Assembly (NCBI RefSeq): GCF_002964705.1
Contig: NZ_PQCD01000033.1
Coordinates: 243,757 to 307,756 of the forward strand
Source of the DNA: Pseudoalteromonas sp. T1lg75
GTDB taxonomy: Bacteria; Pseudomonadota; Gammaproteobacteria; Enterobacterales; Alteromonadaceae
Length of the DNA stretch: 64,000 nt
Reading direction: 5' to 3'
Shown: in pieces, positions 9,024 through 17,990 of the stretch
How the letters are laid out: the number at the start of each line of letters is the position of its first letter
Numbering within the stretch: the stretch's first letter is position 1
Notes under the pieces: generated by a model
The model's input: only the letters and a program-made list of their open reading frames with translations
What the model was told of the DNA's origin: nothing
Databases searched by the model: none
Made by a program: the position numbers and the translations under genes

Positions 9024-10106
9024 TTAGGCTGGCTCATCAACTATGCATAGACTTCTTCTGAGCTCATCCATATAGTCCCAACTTGGGTGCAGGCGCGTTT
9101 TTAACGCGTCGGTGCCCATACTTTTCAGCGCTGCCGGAGCAGTTATCTCGGCCGTTGGATTCCCCCAAAACGCATAACTGCCAATCGAGGTAACGGAGTC
9201 GGGCAGGATCACCTCGGTGAGCTCGTTACTATCAAAGGCGCTAGTGCCTATATGGATCAGCGAGTCTGGCAGGGTGACGGCCGTTAGGTGTTGGCAATCA
9301 AAGACATGAGGGGCTATGCTGGTGACCGAATCGGCCAGGGTAATGGCCTTACGTTCGCCGCCATAGGCAATCAAGGTGCGGTTAGACTCTTCCCCATAAA
9401 TAAAGCCATGTGTGATCTTGCCGTTTACCTTTTCAATGCGGTTATAGCGAAACGCGGAATAGTGAATATGCTCCAGTGTTTTTGGCAGGGTGATGGCCGT
9501 GAGGGTATTGTGCTCAAAGGTGCCTTCATCAATTCGTGTCACCGCCGCGGGAAGAGCGACCGAAGTGAGCTTGTTGACCCGAAAGGCATCCGCCCCCAAA
9601 TGACTCAGCGAGTCGGGCAGATTAACTTGGGTCAGCAGGTTGTACTCGAACGCCCCGGCGTCAATCCTGCTCAGCGTGTCCGGTAAATCTACACTTACTA
9701 ACTCATTAAATCTAAAGGCATCTTCGCCAATGTGTGTCAGGGCTGCAGGCAGGCGAACGCCGCTGAGTTTGCTGTCCCAAAAGGCGCGCTTGCCGATGTG
9801 GGTGACCGCCTCGCCAATAATGACCTTGGAGAGCCTGATACGCTCAAACGCCGACGGCGCGATATGGGTGATACTCACCCCATCGAGATTACTGGGAATA
9901 CGCACGGCAACATAATCTGAGATAAAGGTACGCGGGCCATAATTACCTTGGTATTTGACCAGGGTGCCGCTGCTACTATCTAGAATGACATCCTCTGAGG
10001 TCAGCGTGTATGGGGTGTAGGTGTAGGCAAACAGGCCAGCTAAAACAATGGCCAATAGGGGCACTAAAACGAACACCAGGGGTCTATTTAATCGACGTGA
10101 TTTCAT
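9024..10106 (-). CDS. BspA-type leucine-rich repeat protein (LRR_5), membrane-anchored
   Basis: 360 residues from ATG 10106. An N-terminal transmembrane anchor (about 8-28) is followed by roughly ten repeats of about 23 residues. Their consensus is I-x-x-x-A-F-x-x-N-x-L-x-x-V-x-L-P-x-x-L-x-x-I, the pattern of the BspA-like LRR_5 family. The repeats break near residue 230 (I-T-H-G-F-I-Y-G insertion) and resume. These proteins are usually surface-exposed binding proteins. No enzymatic domain is present. The gene converges on the FNR-like regulator with a 12-base gap and no obvious terminator between them. Confidence 0.85.
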   Translation of the reverse strand: MKSRRLNRPLVFVLVPLLAIVLAGLFAYTYTPYTLTSEDVILDSSSGTLVKYQGNYGPRTFISDYVAVRIPSNLDGVSITHIAPSAFERIRLSKVIIGEAVTHIGKRAFWDSKLSGVRLPAALTHIGEDAFRFNELVSVDLPDTLSRIDAGAFEYNLLTQVNLPDSLSHLGADAFRVNKLTSVALPAAVTRIDEGTFEHNTLTAITLPKTLEHIHYSAFRYNRIEKVNGKITHGFIYGEESNRTLIAYGGERKAITLADSVTSIAPHVFDCQHLTAVTLPDSLIHIGTSAFDSNELTEVILPDSVTSIGSYAFWGNPTAEITAPAALKSMGTDALKTRLHPSWDYMDELRRSLCIVDEPA

Positions 10107-10222
10107 CTACTCATCCATGATTTGTGTGGCTTAACTCGGTTCCTTGCGTCATTGCTGTTGGGGCCAGGCGCAGCTCCATTGTAGCGCACCTGAGCCGAGC
10201 AAGTCAGCGTTTACAAAGGTTT

Positions 10223-10519
10223 TTAAATCAGGGGATTGTGTGGCTTGGCCTTGTTCACTGGGTCGATAAATTCAATTTGAGTAAGATGAAAAGGGGTGCC
10301 CCATTGCTGTATGGTCATCATATCTCGCTGGGCATAGCCTTGTAGTTTGACCTGAGCGCCGGCTTGTGAAAAGGTTGCAGGCAGGTTTAGTGGTAAAAGG
10401 CGCTTGCCATCGCGGGTAACTAGGCCGAAAAAGCCCCCTTCAAGGTTTAAATAACAGACTTCGGCCTCCAACCATTTTTCGTCTGTGTTGCTTGGCGGCG
10501 ATGCGGGTGACTCTGTCAT
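10223..10519 (-). CDS. Small conserved-looking protein downstream of GGDEF-EAL gene
   Basis: 98 residues. I chose ATG 10519, which has a GGAG site six to ten bases upstream; a longer in-frame start would read through the end of the preceding gene. No signal peptide or membrane segment. After a Ser/Pro-rich leader (1-15) the chain is beta-rich (W-L-E-A-E-V-C-Y-L, G-G-F-F-G-L-V, V-K-L-Q-G-Y-A), compatible with an OB-like or PilZ-like small barrel. There is no RxxxR plus DxSxxG signature, so PilZ is not supported. It follows the GGDEF-EAL gene by 28 bases and is probably cotranscribed. Function unknown. Confidence 0.6.
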   Translation of the reverse strand: MTESPASPPSNTDEKWLEAEVCYLNLEGGFFGLVTRDGKRLLPLNLPATFSQAGAQVKLQGYAQRDMMTIQQWGTPFHLTQIEFIDPVNKAKPHNPLI

Positions 10520-10547
10520 TAGCTGGACTCCATCTCTTAGTTTATTT

Positions 10548-12878
10548 TTAGGTTGATGGCAGCAAGGACTCGCCTTGCTCGGTCTTGGTCTTGCTGTCCG
10601 AAGCCATAAACAGGCGCTCAAGCTCGGTTGCAGACACCGGCTTACTGAAATAATAGCCCTGATAAGAGTCGACCTTATAGGATTTCAGTAGATTAAAATG
10701 CTCTTTCATTTCAACGCCTTCGGCCACAACGGTCAAATTAAAGTTATTCGCTAAATCGATAATCGATTTCACCACCAGGTGCGCGTGCTCGTCGCTGACC
10801 ATGTCTTGCACAAAGGTGCGGTCGATTTTAATTTCATCTATGGGCAGCGAGCGTAAATAACTCAATGAAGAATAGCCGGTGCCGAAATCATCCAGGGCGA
10901 TGGACACGCCAAACTCTCTGAGTTTATTGAGCTTTTCGGTGGCATCATTAATATCGCGAATAAGCACCGACTCGGTGACTTCAACAATTAGCTTACTGTG
11001 GTCAATCTGGTATTGCTCTACCACCTTAATAAAGTCTTCGACAAAGTGGGCGCGCCAAATCTCCTTGGCGCTGAGGTTGACCGCTATATGCAGGTGCTTA
11101 CTGTGGGCCTGACTTTGCCATTGCTCGAGTTGCTGGCAAGCCCGCTCTAGCACTATGGCGCCTATGGGCACGATCAAATTGCTTTCTTCGGCCATGTGCA
11201 TAAACACATCTGGGCTTAATATACCCAGGCTGGGATGCTGCCAGCGCACTAAGGCCTCGGCGCCGATCAGCGTTTCGTTCATATCGAACTTGGGCTGCAG
11301 ATAGATACAAAAATCACGATTGGTGATGGAATCATGCATGGCTTTTTGCAGTTCACTGATCTGACGCAGTTCATCCTGCATATTGGTATCGAAGATCATT
11401 GCCTTTTGACCACCGCTGGCTTTGGTGCGGTACAAGGCCATATCCGCCAGTTGCAACAGCTTCATGGTGCACAGGTCATCGGCGGTAAACACCACGCCGC
11501 CAATACTGCCGGTGATCGAGTAATCGACGTCTATATCCTGCACGTCGCTGGCTAACGACGTCGACTTGGAAATTTCTTTCAGCACCCGCTCGGCAAATTG
11601 CTCGGCGCTATGCAAGGCCTTGGCTTGGTCCATATTGAGGTGCGGCAGCACAATAACAAATTCGTCGCCGCCAAAACGGGAGATGATGCCCCGATCCTGA
11701 TTAATCTGTTTTAAACGCTCGGCCACCACCTTGAGCAACTGATCGCCGATATGGTGGCCAAAGCTGTCGTTGAGTAACTTAAAGCGATCCAGATCGAGAA
11801 ACAATAAGGCGCTGAAACTATTACTTTTTTGATTTGCTTTTATGGTTTTTTCTAATTCAATTTCTAACTGAGCGCGGTTCAGCAGGCCGGTAAGCTGGTC
11901 AAAATAGGCCAGGTTTACGATCTTATCCTGATTGTTTTTCTCTTCGGTGATATCCAGTGCTAGGCCGACCAACCACAGCGGTTGATTGTTGTCGTCAAAC
12001 TCGGCAACACGGCCGCGATCCCAAATCCAGATCACCTCACCGCTGGGCTTTTTCATACGAAATTCAATGCTGTAGGACTGATGATCTTGCAATAGCTTTT
12101 TCAGCACCTTGGCCACCATGGGTCGGTCTTCGGGGACAATACAGCTTTCAAACTCTTGGAATGACTTGTCGCTGTGCTCAATGCCGGTGATCAGCTCCCA
12201 TTGGCGGTTATGCAACACCTGATTGGTCTGCACATTCCATTCCCATAGCCCTTCTTCGGACACATCCAACACATGCTCGAGGCGTTTTTTGTTTCTGTCG
12301 GCTTCTTCTTTAAGGCGGGTGATTTCGGTGATGTCTTTGGCTATAACGGCGATATGAAGTTGGTTGCGAACATCGCGAAAAGGCACCTTTACGGAATGAA
12401 AATGACGGATTTCGCCGGTATTGGCGTCAGTGGACGACTCGTACACTTCTTCTATTTCAAAGCGACGCATAATGCCTTGGACATTGTCCTTGAAAAAGTC
12501 GGCTTGCTCTTGATTTTGGGTAAAGTAATAGTCGTCTTTGCCCACCATTTGCTCCGGGGAGCAGTTGTAGAGCTTGGCCATGGTGTCGTTACAAAACTTG
12601 AAGTTGCCGTGATAGTCCTTGATCAGCACCACATCGTTGATGGAGTTGAGCAGCCGCTTGATAACGGCGGCATGCTTATTGACTTTGCGGATCACAAACA
12701 GCAGTAAGCTCATGGTTAACAACAGTTGGGTGCACAGGAGAAAAAGCACCTTGGCGATGTCATGCATATTTTGCGCGAAAAGCTTGTAGACCAGTATCAT
12801 TGCCAGGGTTGAGAACGCCGATATAACGACCGCAAACAAAAAAATCTTACCCTTGTATATTTTGTTTATATCAAACAT
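10548..12878 (-). CDS. PAS-PAS-GGDEF-EAL membrane c-di-GMP enzyme
   Basis: 776 residues from ATG 12878 (AGGA seven bases upstream). Two transmembrane helices (about 10-30 and 42-62) form a short membrane anchor. PAS 1 spans about 75-190 and PAS 2 about 205-320. The GGDEF domain (about 325-490) has an intact motif at 403-407 and the metal-binding LDLDRF. The EAL domain (about 510-760) has E541-A-L and the DDFGTGYSSLSYL loop. Both halves keep catalytic residues, so it may be bifunctional or switchable. The inhibitory RxxD site before GGDEF is absent (Q and G at the key positions), so product inhibition through the I-site is not expected. It probably adjusts c-di-GMP, the signal for the pel operon in this window. 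Confidence 0.92.
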   Translation of the reverse strand: MFDINKIYKGKIFLFAVVISAFSTLAMILVYKLFAQNMHDIAKVLFLLCTQLLLTMSLLLFVIRKVNKHAAVIKRLLNSINDVVLIKDYHGNFKFCNDTMAKLYNCSPEQMVGKDDYYFTQNQEQADFFKDNVQGIMRRFEIEEVYESSTDANTGEIRHFHSVKVPFRDVRNQLHIAVIAKDITEITRLKEEADRNKKRLEHVLDVSEEGLWEWNVQTNQVLHNRQWELITGIEHSDKSFQEFESCIVPEDRPMVAKVLKKLLQDHQSYSIEFRMKKPSGEVIWIWDRGRVAEFDDNNQPLWLVGLALDITEEKNNQDKIVNLAYFDQLTGLLNRAQLEIELEKTIKANQKSNSFSALLFLDLDRFKLLNDSFGHHIGDQLLKVVAERLKQINQDRGIISRFGGDEFVIVLPHLNMDQAKALHSAEQFAERVLKEISKSTSLASDVQDIDVDYSITGSIGGVVFTADDLCTMKLLQLADMALYRTKASGGQKAMIFDTNMQDELRQISELQKAMHDSITNRDFCIYLQPKFDMNETLIGAEALVRWQHPSLGILSPDVFMHMAEESNLIVPIGAIVLERACQQLEQWQSQAHSKHLHIAVNLSAKEIWRAHFVEDFIKVVEQYQIDHSKLIVEVTESVLIRDINDATEKLNKLREFGVSIALDDFGTGYSSLSYLRSLPIDEIKIDRTFVQDMVSDEHAHLVVKSIIDLANNFNLTVVAEGVEMKEHFNLLKSYKVDSYQGYYFSKPVSATELERLFMASDSKTKTEQGESLLPST

Positions 12879-13078
12879 TTATAATCCTAAATTAGCATGA
12901 CCTGGCAAGTCCCGACCCATTTCAAAACCCTATAAGCTAGATGAGGTTAGCGCCCATGATTGTCTTCCTTGCTGCGCAAACAGGTTATTTTTATCTGTGT
13001 TGCTTTGCGCGCGGCCGAACACGGCTGTTATATAAGGAAGTAAAGACCACATTCCCCTGGTTGCAAACTCGCTTGACG

Positions 13079-13115
13079 GCTCGGTTGAAAGCTCGGTTGA
13101 AAAGCTCGGTTGAAA
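13079..13115 (+). repeat. Three tandem copies of a 12-mer
   Basis: GCTCGGTTGAAA occurs at 13079-13090, 13091-13102 and 13104-13115, with one extra A before the third copy. A related GCTTGACGG sits just upstream. Its role is unknown; replication slippage is the simplest origin. Confidence 0.85.
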
Positions 13116-13384
13116 CAAACAAAGCCGACATTCGGCGCAACACCTGGCTGAAACATATCTTGGTAACGCATTTGTCTATAAACCGCTCAATTATATTGTT
13201 TCTCGGGCTGCGTTAATTTTATTCAGTTACTATCCATTATGCCCAAAAATACCAGTTAATCTAGCCGCAATAAAAATATAAGTGTATGTAAAATCAATTA
13301 AGTATGGGTTCATTGTCCGGTAACTATTATGGCCCTTCACTCCTGTTAATGTTCCTTTGAACCTTTATTGTTGTTAAGCAGGTT

Positions 13385-13415
13385 AGCCAGCTATATTTGT
13401 AGCTGGCTTTTTTTT
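13385..13415 (+). terminator. Orphan Rho-independent terminator
   Basis: A 9-bp perfect stem AGCCAGCTA / TAGCTGGCT (13385-13393 and 13400-13408) with a 6-nt loop and eight Ts. No plus-strand protein gene ends upstream within several kilobases, so it may end a small RNA or short leader. A local GTTC-CTTT-GAAC hairpin lies just before it (13351-13362). Confidence 0.8.
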
Positions 13416-13477
13416 GCCTGGGCGTCGCCAAGCTGGCATCATAGGGGCTGCAAAAAATAAGAGAAAAGGATCTAAGC

Positions 13478-14404
13478 ATGCTGAAATGGGTAAATTACCT
13501 ACTATTTGGTTTTATGTTGAGCGTTTTGACGCTGCAATCGGTTTGGGCCCAAACTGAGCAGCCAGCAGATACGCTACCCGAGCAGCAGGCGAAAGGACTT
13601 TCTCAAGCGCAACAAGCACAGGCCCAGCAAACGGTGTCTGAGTTAAACGAGCCCATGTATCGCCCACTGATAGAGCGTTACATTCTCGATGAATTACAGG
13701 CCGTGCGCAAAGATCAGCAAGCCTTGCGTGCCGAATACGTGGAAAAGATAGCGCATGCTCAGCTGGACACGGCCGATCGCGCCCTTGGCTACACCACAGA
13801 CACAATGAATAACCTATTTATCTTGATCACGGCCACCGTATCTATTCTTGTACTGGTGGGCTGGAATTCATTGCGTGATGTTAAAAACAAGGTAGAAGAC
13901 ATAGTCAACACCCGGGTCAAAGCGATTACCGAAGAGTATGAATCGCGGCTGGCCGGTTTAGAAAGCCAGCTCCGTGAGCGTTCTGAAGAAATCCTCAATA
14001 ACCAGAAAAAGATCACCATTACCAATGAAATCCACTCGTTGTGGATGCGGGCCAACCTTGAAAGCGACTTTGGCACTAAGGTGGAGATCTATGATGAAAT
14101 CCTCGCTCGCAAGCCCGAAGACGTTGAAGCCATCGCCTACAAGGCCGATGCATTGCTTGAGCTCGGTGATATTCAGCAGGCGATTATCCTCTGCAACCAA
14201 GCCCTGGAGGTTGACTCTGACTATGGTTATGCCTATTGGCAACGTGCTTGCGCCTACGCCATGACTCACAAGCACAGCGATGCCCTTGCTGATATTCGTA
14301 TGGCGTTGGAATACTCGCCAAATCTGCGTAACGAGCTGCTGCACGAAAGCGCCTTTGCCAGCTTGCATGATAACGCCAGCTTCAACGATATCGTTAACGG
14401 CTAA
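13478..14404 (+). CDS. Membrane TPR protein with coiled coil
   Basis: 308 residues from ATG 13478 (AAAGGA upstream). A signal peptide (1-24, ends SVWAQ) leads into a Gln-rich helical segment likely to be periplasmic. A transmembrane helix (about 110-130) and a coiled coil (about 133-175) follow. The C-terminal half has two to three TPR units (A-I-A-Y-K-A-D-A-L-L-E-L-G-D-I-Q-Q-A and the next). If the signal peptide is cleaved, the TPRs would face the cytoplasm. No enzymatic motif. Such proteins usually act as scaffolds; the partner is unknown. It ends at a strong bidirectional terminator. Confidence 0.75.
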   Translation: MLKWVNYLLFGFMLSVLTLQSVWAQTEQPADTLPEQQAKGLSQAQQAQAQQTVSELNEPMYRPLIERYILDELQAVRKDQQALRAEYVEKIAHAQLDTADRALGYTTDTMNNLFILITATVSILVLVGWNSLRDVKNKVEDIVNTRVKAITEEYESRLAGLESQLRERSEEILNNQKKITITNEIHSLWMRANLESDFGTKVEIYDEILARKPEDVEAIAYKADALLELGDIQQAIILCNQALEVDSDYGYAYWQRACAYAMTHKHSDALADIRMALEYSPNLRNELLHESAFASLHDNASFNDIVNG

Positions 14405-14421
14405 GCAAGATAGATTAAGAT

Positions 14422-14452
14422 AAAAAACGGCGGCCAGTGGCCGCCGTTTTTT
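14422..14452. terminator. Bidirectional Rho-independent terminator
   Basis: A perfect 14-bp inverted repeat AAAAAACGGCGGCC / GGCCGCCGTTTTTT with a 3-nt loop, giving a U-tract on both strands. It separates the convergent TPR gene and S9 peptidase gene and overlaps the end of the latter. Confidence 0.9.
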
Positions 14453-17324
14453 ATAGCAAAGGAATATGGTAGCTGGTTGCGTATAACTGTTGTGCCTGAG
14501 CGTTATAGACCTTTAAATTCCAAGTACCCTTGTCCTTGTCATTGAAGTATAAAAGGTTGCGCCACTGATCAAGGGGGGAGCCCAATTGAATCTCGTAACG
14601 GGTATTCAGAAGTTGCCCGTTTGTGTCCCGGTGCTGCCATTTAAGGAAGACGGTAAAGCGGCTTTTGCGTGAGTCTATACCATCTTGGTCCAATTCATAA
14701 CGTAGCCCAAAGTAACTCGCTTCATGGCTATTTTCGGTGTCCGGCCACTGTTCACCTAGATGTATATATTCATTGGGGCGTAGGTGCTTGTCGCTTTGTT
14801 GTTCATAGTAAAAACCGCTATCTATAAGATTAAGGCTGTAATCTTCATCAGTGTTATTGAGCATTTTTTCAATAGCAGATACAACCTGTTGTCGTTGTGT
14901 GGGTGAAAAGCGATTTTCGATTACGATTTCGGCGATGAATTTTTCCAGTTTGGATAGGTTAGCTATTACGTCACCTTGTTTTTGTGCTTTTTCTAGGTGC
15001 GTTAAACACTTTTGGTAATCACTAAATGGAGCAGGTGCGGTGCAATGCATTGTTGTGACGGCAAACAGATTATAAAGTGAATCGTCATGGATATATGCCT
15101 GCTCAGCATTGTCCAGTGCTTTGTCAATATTGGGCTTATGATTGATACCCACCCAGTAAAGCTCAGCGAGATGTTGATAAGCAAACTTATTTTCAAGTTC
15201 AATCGCTTGTTCGTACATTGAAGCCGCAGCTGCTAAATCCACCTCGGTATCAATGCCATGATGTTTGCGATACGCGGCATACAACATGGCTTCATTGTGC
15301 TCTAGCTGGGCGGCTTGAACGAAGTAATCCTGTGCTGCTTTAGCACGAGAAGCTGACACATCATTGGCTGATAACGTCCTCGCTATCGACCAATAATCGT
15401 TGGCAACCGCAGCCCTATCCGAGGAACTGTCGATATGTTGTTGCCATTTGGGTAGAGACAATTTTCGCTGGATAAAATCGGCTACTAATGCAGCATAAGC
15501 TTGTTCATGTCGCCAAAGGCTGAAACCATGACCTACGTCCTCAAAAAAGACGTGCTCAATGTCTGCACCTTGCTGCTTAAGCACATAATTGAATCGGTAA
15601 CTTTGCTCAAACCCTGAGGTATCGTCCTGCTCACCGGCAATCAGCAGAATGGGAGCCTGTAACTCTTGGTGGCGATATAAAGGGGATAGTTGCGTGAGGT
15701 TGTCGTTATATTCACCTACAGTGCGAGCTACAAATTCTCTAAATTCTTTTTGTGCCCTTAGGTTACTCATGTTGAATAATAGCGGCAGATCATAAATGCC
15801 GAACCCCGCGATGACACATTGAAATTCTTCCGGGTGCATTATGGCTAATAAGGTCGCCGAGTAGCCGCCGTAACTATTGCCCATGGCGCACTTGTATTTG
15901 AACCTTTGCTGGGCCTTGATATGGGCCAGCGTCGCCATGATGTCTTCTTCAATTAGCTGACCAAATTGTCCTACGCCCATTTTTTGGAAGGATTTTCCAT
16001 AACCGGATGAACCGCGAAAGTTAACTTTTAATACACTGAACCCGCGATTAGCCAAGTACTGTACGGTAGCATTGAACTCTTGTGTATCTTGAACCCCTAT
16101 AGGGCCGCCGTGAGGATATATGAGTAAGGTATCATTGCTAAAGTGTAGGGGCTGTGTGAGAAAAGCTTCAATGGTGTGGCCGTCGCCAGCCTTAAACTGA
16201 ATAAACTCTGTTTTTGCTAATTGCAAAGGTTCACCTTCATATTCAGAAAATAGTTGTTCTAAATGTTTCTCTTTGCCATTAAATAAGTAATAGCTGCCGC
16301 GGCTATCTGAGCCATGAGTAAAGATAATATATTGCTCGGTGGGTAAATTTACGGCGGTAAAAAAGAAGGAGGTTTCGGCCAACAAGGGGGCAATTTGTTG
16401 CTTGACACGGCTGTAGCTGGAGGCCAAATATTCTCGTTTATAACGACCAGATTGATAGTAGGCTATGCTTTGCAAAAGCGGGCCTTGCTCACTGACCCAG
16501 GCGTCTTGTACGTCATAGCGGTCGTGGGCATACAGTACCTCGCCTAGTGTTTTTGTTTTAATATCAAAACTATGCACCTGAATTTTGTCGCTTTTCTGGT
16601 TGCTTAGAACGGCTAGCTTATTGGCGGTTAAAAACCCGATGGGCAAAAAATAGGAGTCGTCGTTCTTAATTGATAATACCTCTTGCCATTTTCTTTCCCC
16701 CATTGCTCGCTGCTTAATTTGAATGCGGTTTTCTTCTTGTTGATAGGCAAAGGAAATGAGCTTATTTACTTTAGTGTCGAAAAAAACACGGGTGTTTTCG
16801 TCAATGTTCTTTTCTATTAGCCTAGCCTTGCCAAATTGGCTATTGAGTAAATCCTCAATGGAAATTTTAAACAGTCGATAGCCATGTTCTGTTGATTTTG
16901 CATATAAAACGTAATTTGGCTCAGAGGGTAAAAAGCTGGCGATATATCCTGCTTGCTGGAGTTCCTTTTTTTTGCTTTTTGGCTCGCTATCTAGGTCCGA
17001 TAAAGTCAGGACAAATCGATATGGTTTATTTTTATTAACAACAGTGAGGTAGAGCTGCTCATCGTTAAGCCAGCGGTACTCCCTGATCCTCAATTTTGCG
17101 GATATTTCGAGAATATTCGTTTGTTGCATTGAGTCGAGCTTAGTTAATAAGATTCTCTGTTCACCAGTTAGCTTCGGTAAATTAATATGACTCATCCATT
17201 GCCCGTTCGGAGAGAGCTGAGCATCGTAATTGTTTGCAGAACGAAATAGCTCTTCACTGGATATGAATTGTGCTTGAGCCAGGGAGCAGAAAAGTGAACA
17301 AATTAATATAAGTAAGTATTTCAT
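14451..17324 (-). CDS. S9-family (prolyl oligopeptidase) peptidase with Sel1-like repeats
   Basis: 957 residues from ATG 17324, overlapping the stop of the upstream lipoprotein gene as ATGA. A signal peptide (1-18, ends AQA) directs export. A beta-propeller (about 20-370) precedes the alpha/beta-hydrolase domain (about 390-625). The catalytic triad reads Ser484 in GNSYGGYS, Asp567 in GEQDD and His599 in GHGFS; HGGPIG supplies the oxyanion region. Most S9 enzymes end soon after the His. Here about 330 further residues follow: Sel1/TPR-like helices (about 650-800) and a beta-rich C-terminus of unknown type (about 860-957). It probably cleaves short peptides in the periplasm, and the extra C-terminal region may bind a partner. 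Confidence 0.88.
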   Translation of the reverse strand: MKYLLILICSLFCSLAQAQFISSEELFRSANNYDAQLSPNGQWMSHINLPKLTGEQRILLTKLDSMQQTNILEISAKLRIREYRWLNDEQLYLTVVNKNKPYRFVLTLSDLDSEPKSKKKELQQAGYIASFLPSEPNYVLYAKSTEHGYRLFKISIEDLLNSQFGKARLIEKNIDENTRVFFDTKVNKLISFAYQQEENRIQIKQRAMGERKWQEVLSIKNDDSYFLPIGFLTANKLAVLSNQKSDKIQVHSFDIKTKTLGEVLYAHDRYDVQDAWVSEQGPLLQSIAYYQSGRYKREYLASSYSRVKQQIAPLLAETSFFFTAVNLPTEQYIIFTHGSDSRGSYYLFNGKEKHLEQLFSEYEGEPLQLAKTEFIQFKAGDGHTIEAFLTQPLHFSNDTLLIYPHGGPIGVQDTQEFNATVQYLANRGFSVLKVNFRGSSGYGKSFQKMGVGQFGQLIEEDIMATLAHIKAQQRFKYKCAMGNSYGGYSATLLAIMHPEEFQCVIAGFGIYDLPLLFNMSNLRAQKEFREFVARTVGEYNDNLTQLSPLYRHQELQAPILLIAGEQDDTSGFEQSYRFNYVLKQQGADIEHVFFEDVGHGFSLWRHEQAYAALVADFIQRKLSLPKWQQHIDSSSDRAAVANDYWSIARTLSANDVSASRAKAAQDYFVQAAQLEHNEAMLYAAYRKHHGIDTEVDLAAAASMYEQAIELENKFAYQHLAELYWVGINHKPNIDKALDNAEQAYIHDDSLYNLFAVTTMHCTAPAPFSDYQKCLTHLEKAQKQGDVIANLSKLEKFIAEIVIENRFSPTQRQQVVSAIEKMLNNTDEDYSLNLIDSGFYYEQQSDKHLRPNEYIHLGEQWPDTENSHEASYFGLRYELDQDGIDSRKSRFTVFLKWQHRDTNGQLLNTRYEIQLGSPLDQWRNLLYFNDKDKGTWNLKVYNAQAQQLYATSYHIPLL

Positions 17325-17869
17325 TTTTGCTCCTGACTAATATTGTGCTGTTGGACGTACTCTAGGAATCCATCTTCACCCGGCCCACCATAGGCGATGT
17401 GTCTTTGTTGCAACAGATTAGGAAAGCTTTCTTCGAGGTAAGCTAAGGCTTGAGCACTTCTGTTTATTAATTCGATATAGGACCGTGTACGCCAAAAGCC
17501 AGTTGTAGCTATGTCTAAGTGGCCAACATAATTTATTTGGCTTTTTTGCAGGGATATTTGCCAATTTTGTTCATCATCTAGCTTCAGGTAGCTATATCTA
17601 TTCAAGTCTACCCGCTCTATATGATAGGTTCCTAAGGGCAAAGCAACGAGTATGTAGTTGCTGCCTTGGCGAATGTCTTTAGGGGTCAAAAGAATGTTTT
17701 GAGGGCCGCTAATACGGATAGATTTTAAACTGCGGTTAGTGTTGACGCCTATTAGAAGATAACCCTGCTCGTCTGATTCGAGACGATCGGAATCTATCTT
17801 CTGGTGGCTCACTTTAGTTGCACAAGCGCTTAAAAATAGCGTCAAGGCGAAAAGTAAAACTCGTTCCAT
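17321..17869 (-). CDS. Lipoprotein coupled to S9 peptidase
   Basis: 182 residues from ATG 17869. This start begins a lipoprotein signal (MERVLLFALTLFLSAC, lipobox LSAC, lipidated Cys16), and an upstream in-frame ATG at 17887 would fall within an inverted repeat. The mature part is beta-rich with no domain I recognise: a middle section like a small beta-sandwich (residues about 40-125) and a helical C-terminus. The gene overlaps the S9 peptidase start by four bases (ATGA), so the two are translationally coupled and probably work together in the envelope. A 13-bp inverted repeat lies 7-46 bases upstream. Confidence 0.75.
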   Translation of the reverse strand: MERVLLFALTLFLSACATKVSHQKIDSDRLESDEQGYLLIGVNTNRSLKSIRISGPQNILLTPKDIRQGSNYILVALPLGTYHIERVDLNRYSYLKLDDEQNWQISLQKSQINYVGHLDIATTGFWRTRSYIELINRSAQALAYLEESFPNLLQQRHIAYGGPGEDGFLEYVQQHNISQEQK

Positions 17870-17875
17870 CGATAT

Positions 17876-17915
17876 GTACCATGTCAATATTTGTCATTAT
17901 CAATTGACATGATAC
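17876..17915. promoter_or_regulatory. Long inverted repeat upstream of lipoprotein-S9 operon
   Basis: Arms GTACCATGTCAAT (17876-17888) and ATTGACATGATAC (17903-17915) match at 12 of 13 positions with a 14-bp spacer. The spacer itself contains a further TTGTCATT. The repeat sits just before the ATG on the minus strand, where an operator or 5'-UTR hairpin would act. No regulator is identified. Confidence 0.55.
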
Positions 17916-17990
17916 ACAAATGTAAAACTTTCGTTAAGTTCTAGGTTTGGTTTTAGCTTTACCTAGTAATAAAACCTTTCTTAGCACCAG

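Larger units (their letters stand above)
12879..13477. other. Intergenic region, 599 bp, with orphan terminator
   Basis: No convincing protein gene. A 91-codon frame (12941-13216, plus) has no ribosome site and a composition unlike its neighbours. The region holds a triple tandem 12-mer (13079-13115), an AT-rich stretch (about 13180-13330) and a strong terminator (13385-13415) on the plus strand with no coding gene before it. It must also contain the promoters of the minus-strand GGDEF-EAL gene and the plus-strand TPR gene. Confidence 0.6.

Noticed and set aside
12941..13216. 91-codon plus-strand frame in the intergenic gap
   Set aside because: No ribosome binding site, no domain, composition with runs of R and L from the tandem repeat, and it spans the repeat region.
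13351..13362. GTTC-CTTT-GAAC as an independent regulatory site
   Set aside because: Only four base pairs; reported only as part of the possible small RNA upstream of the orphan terminator.
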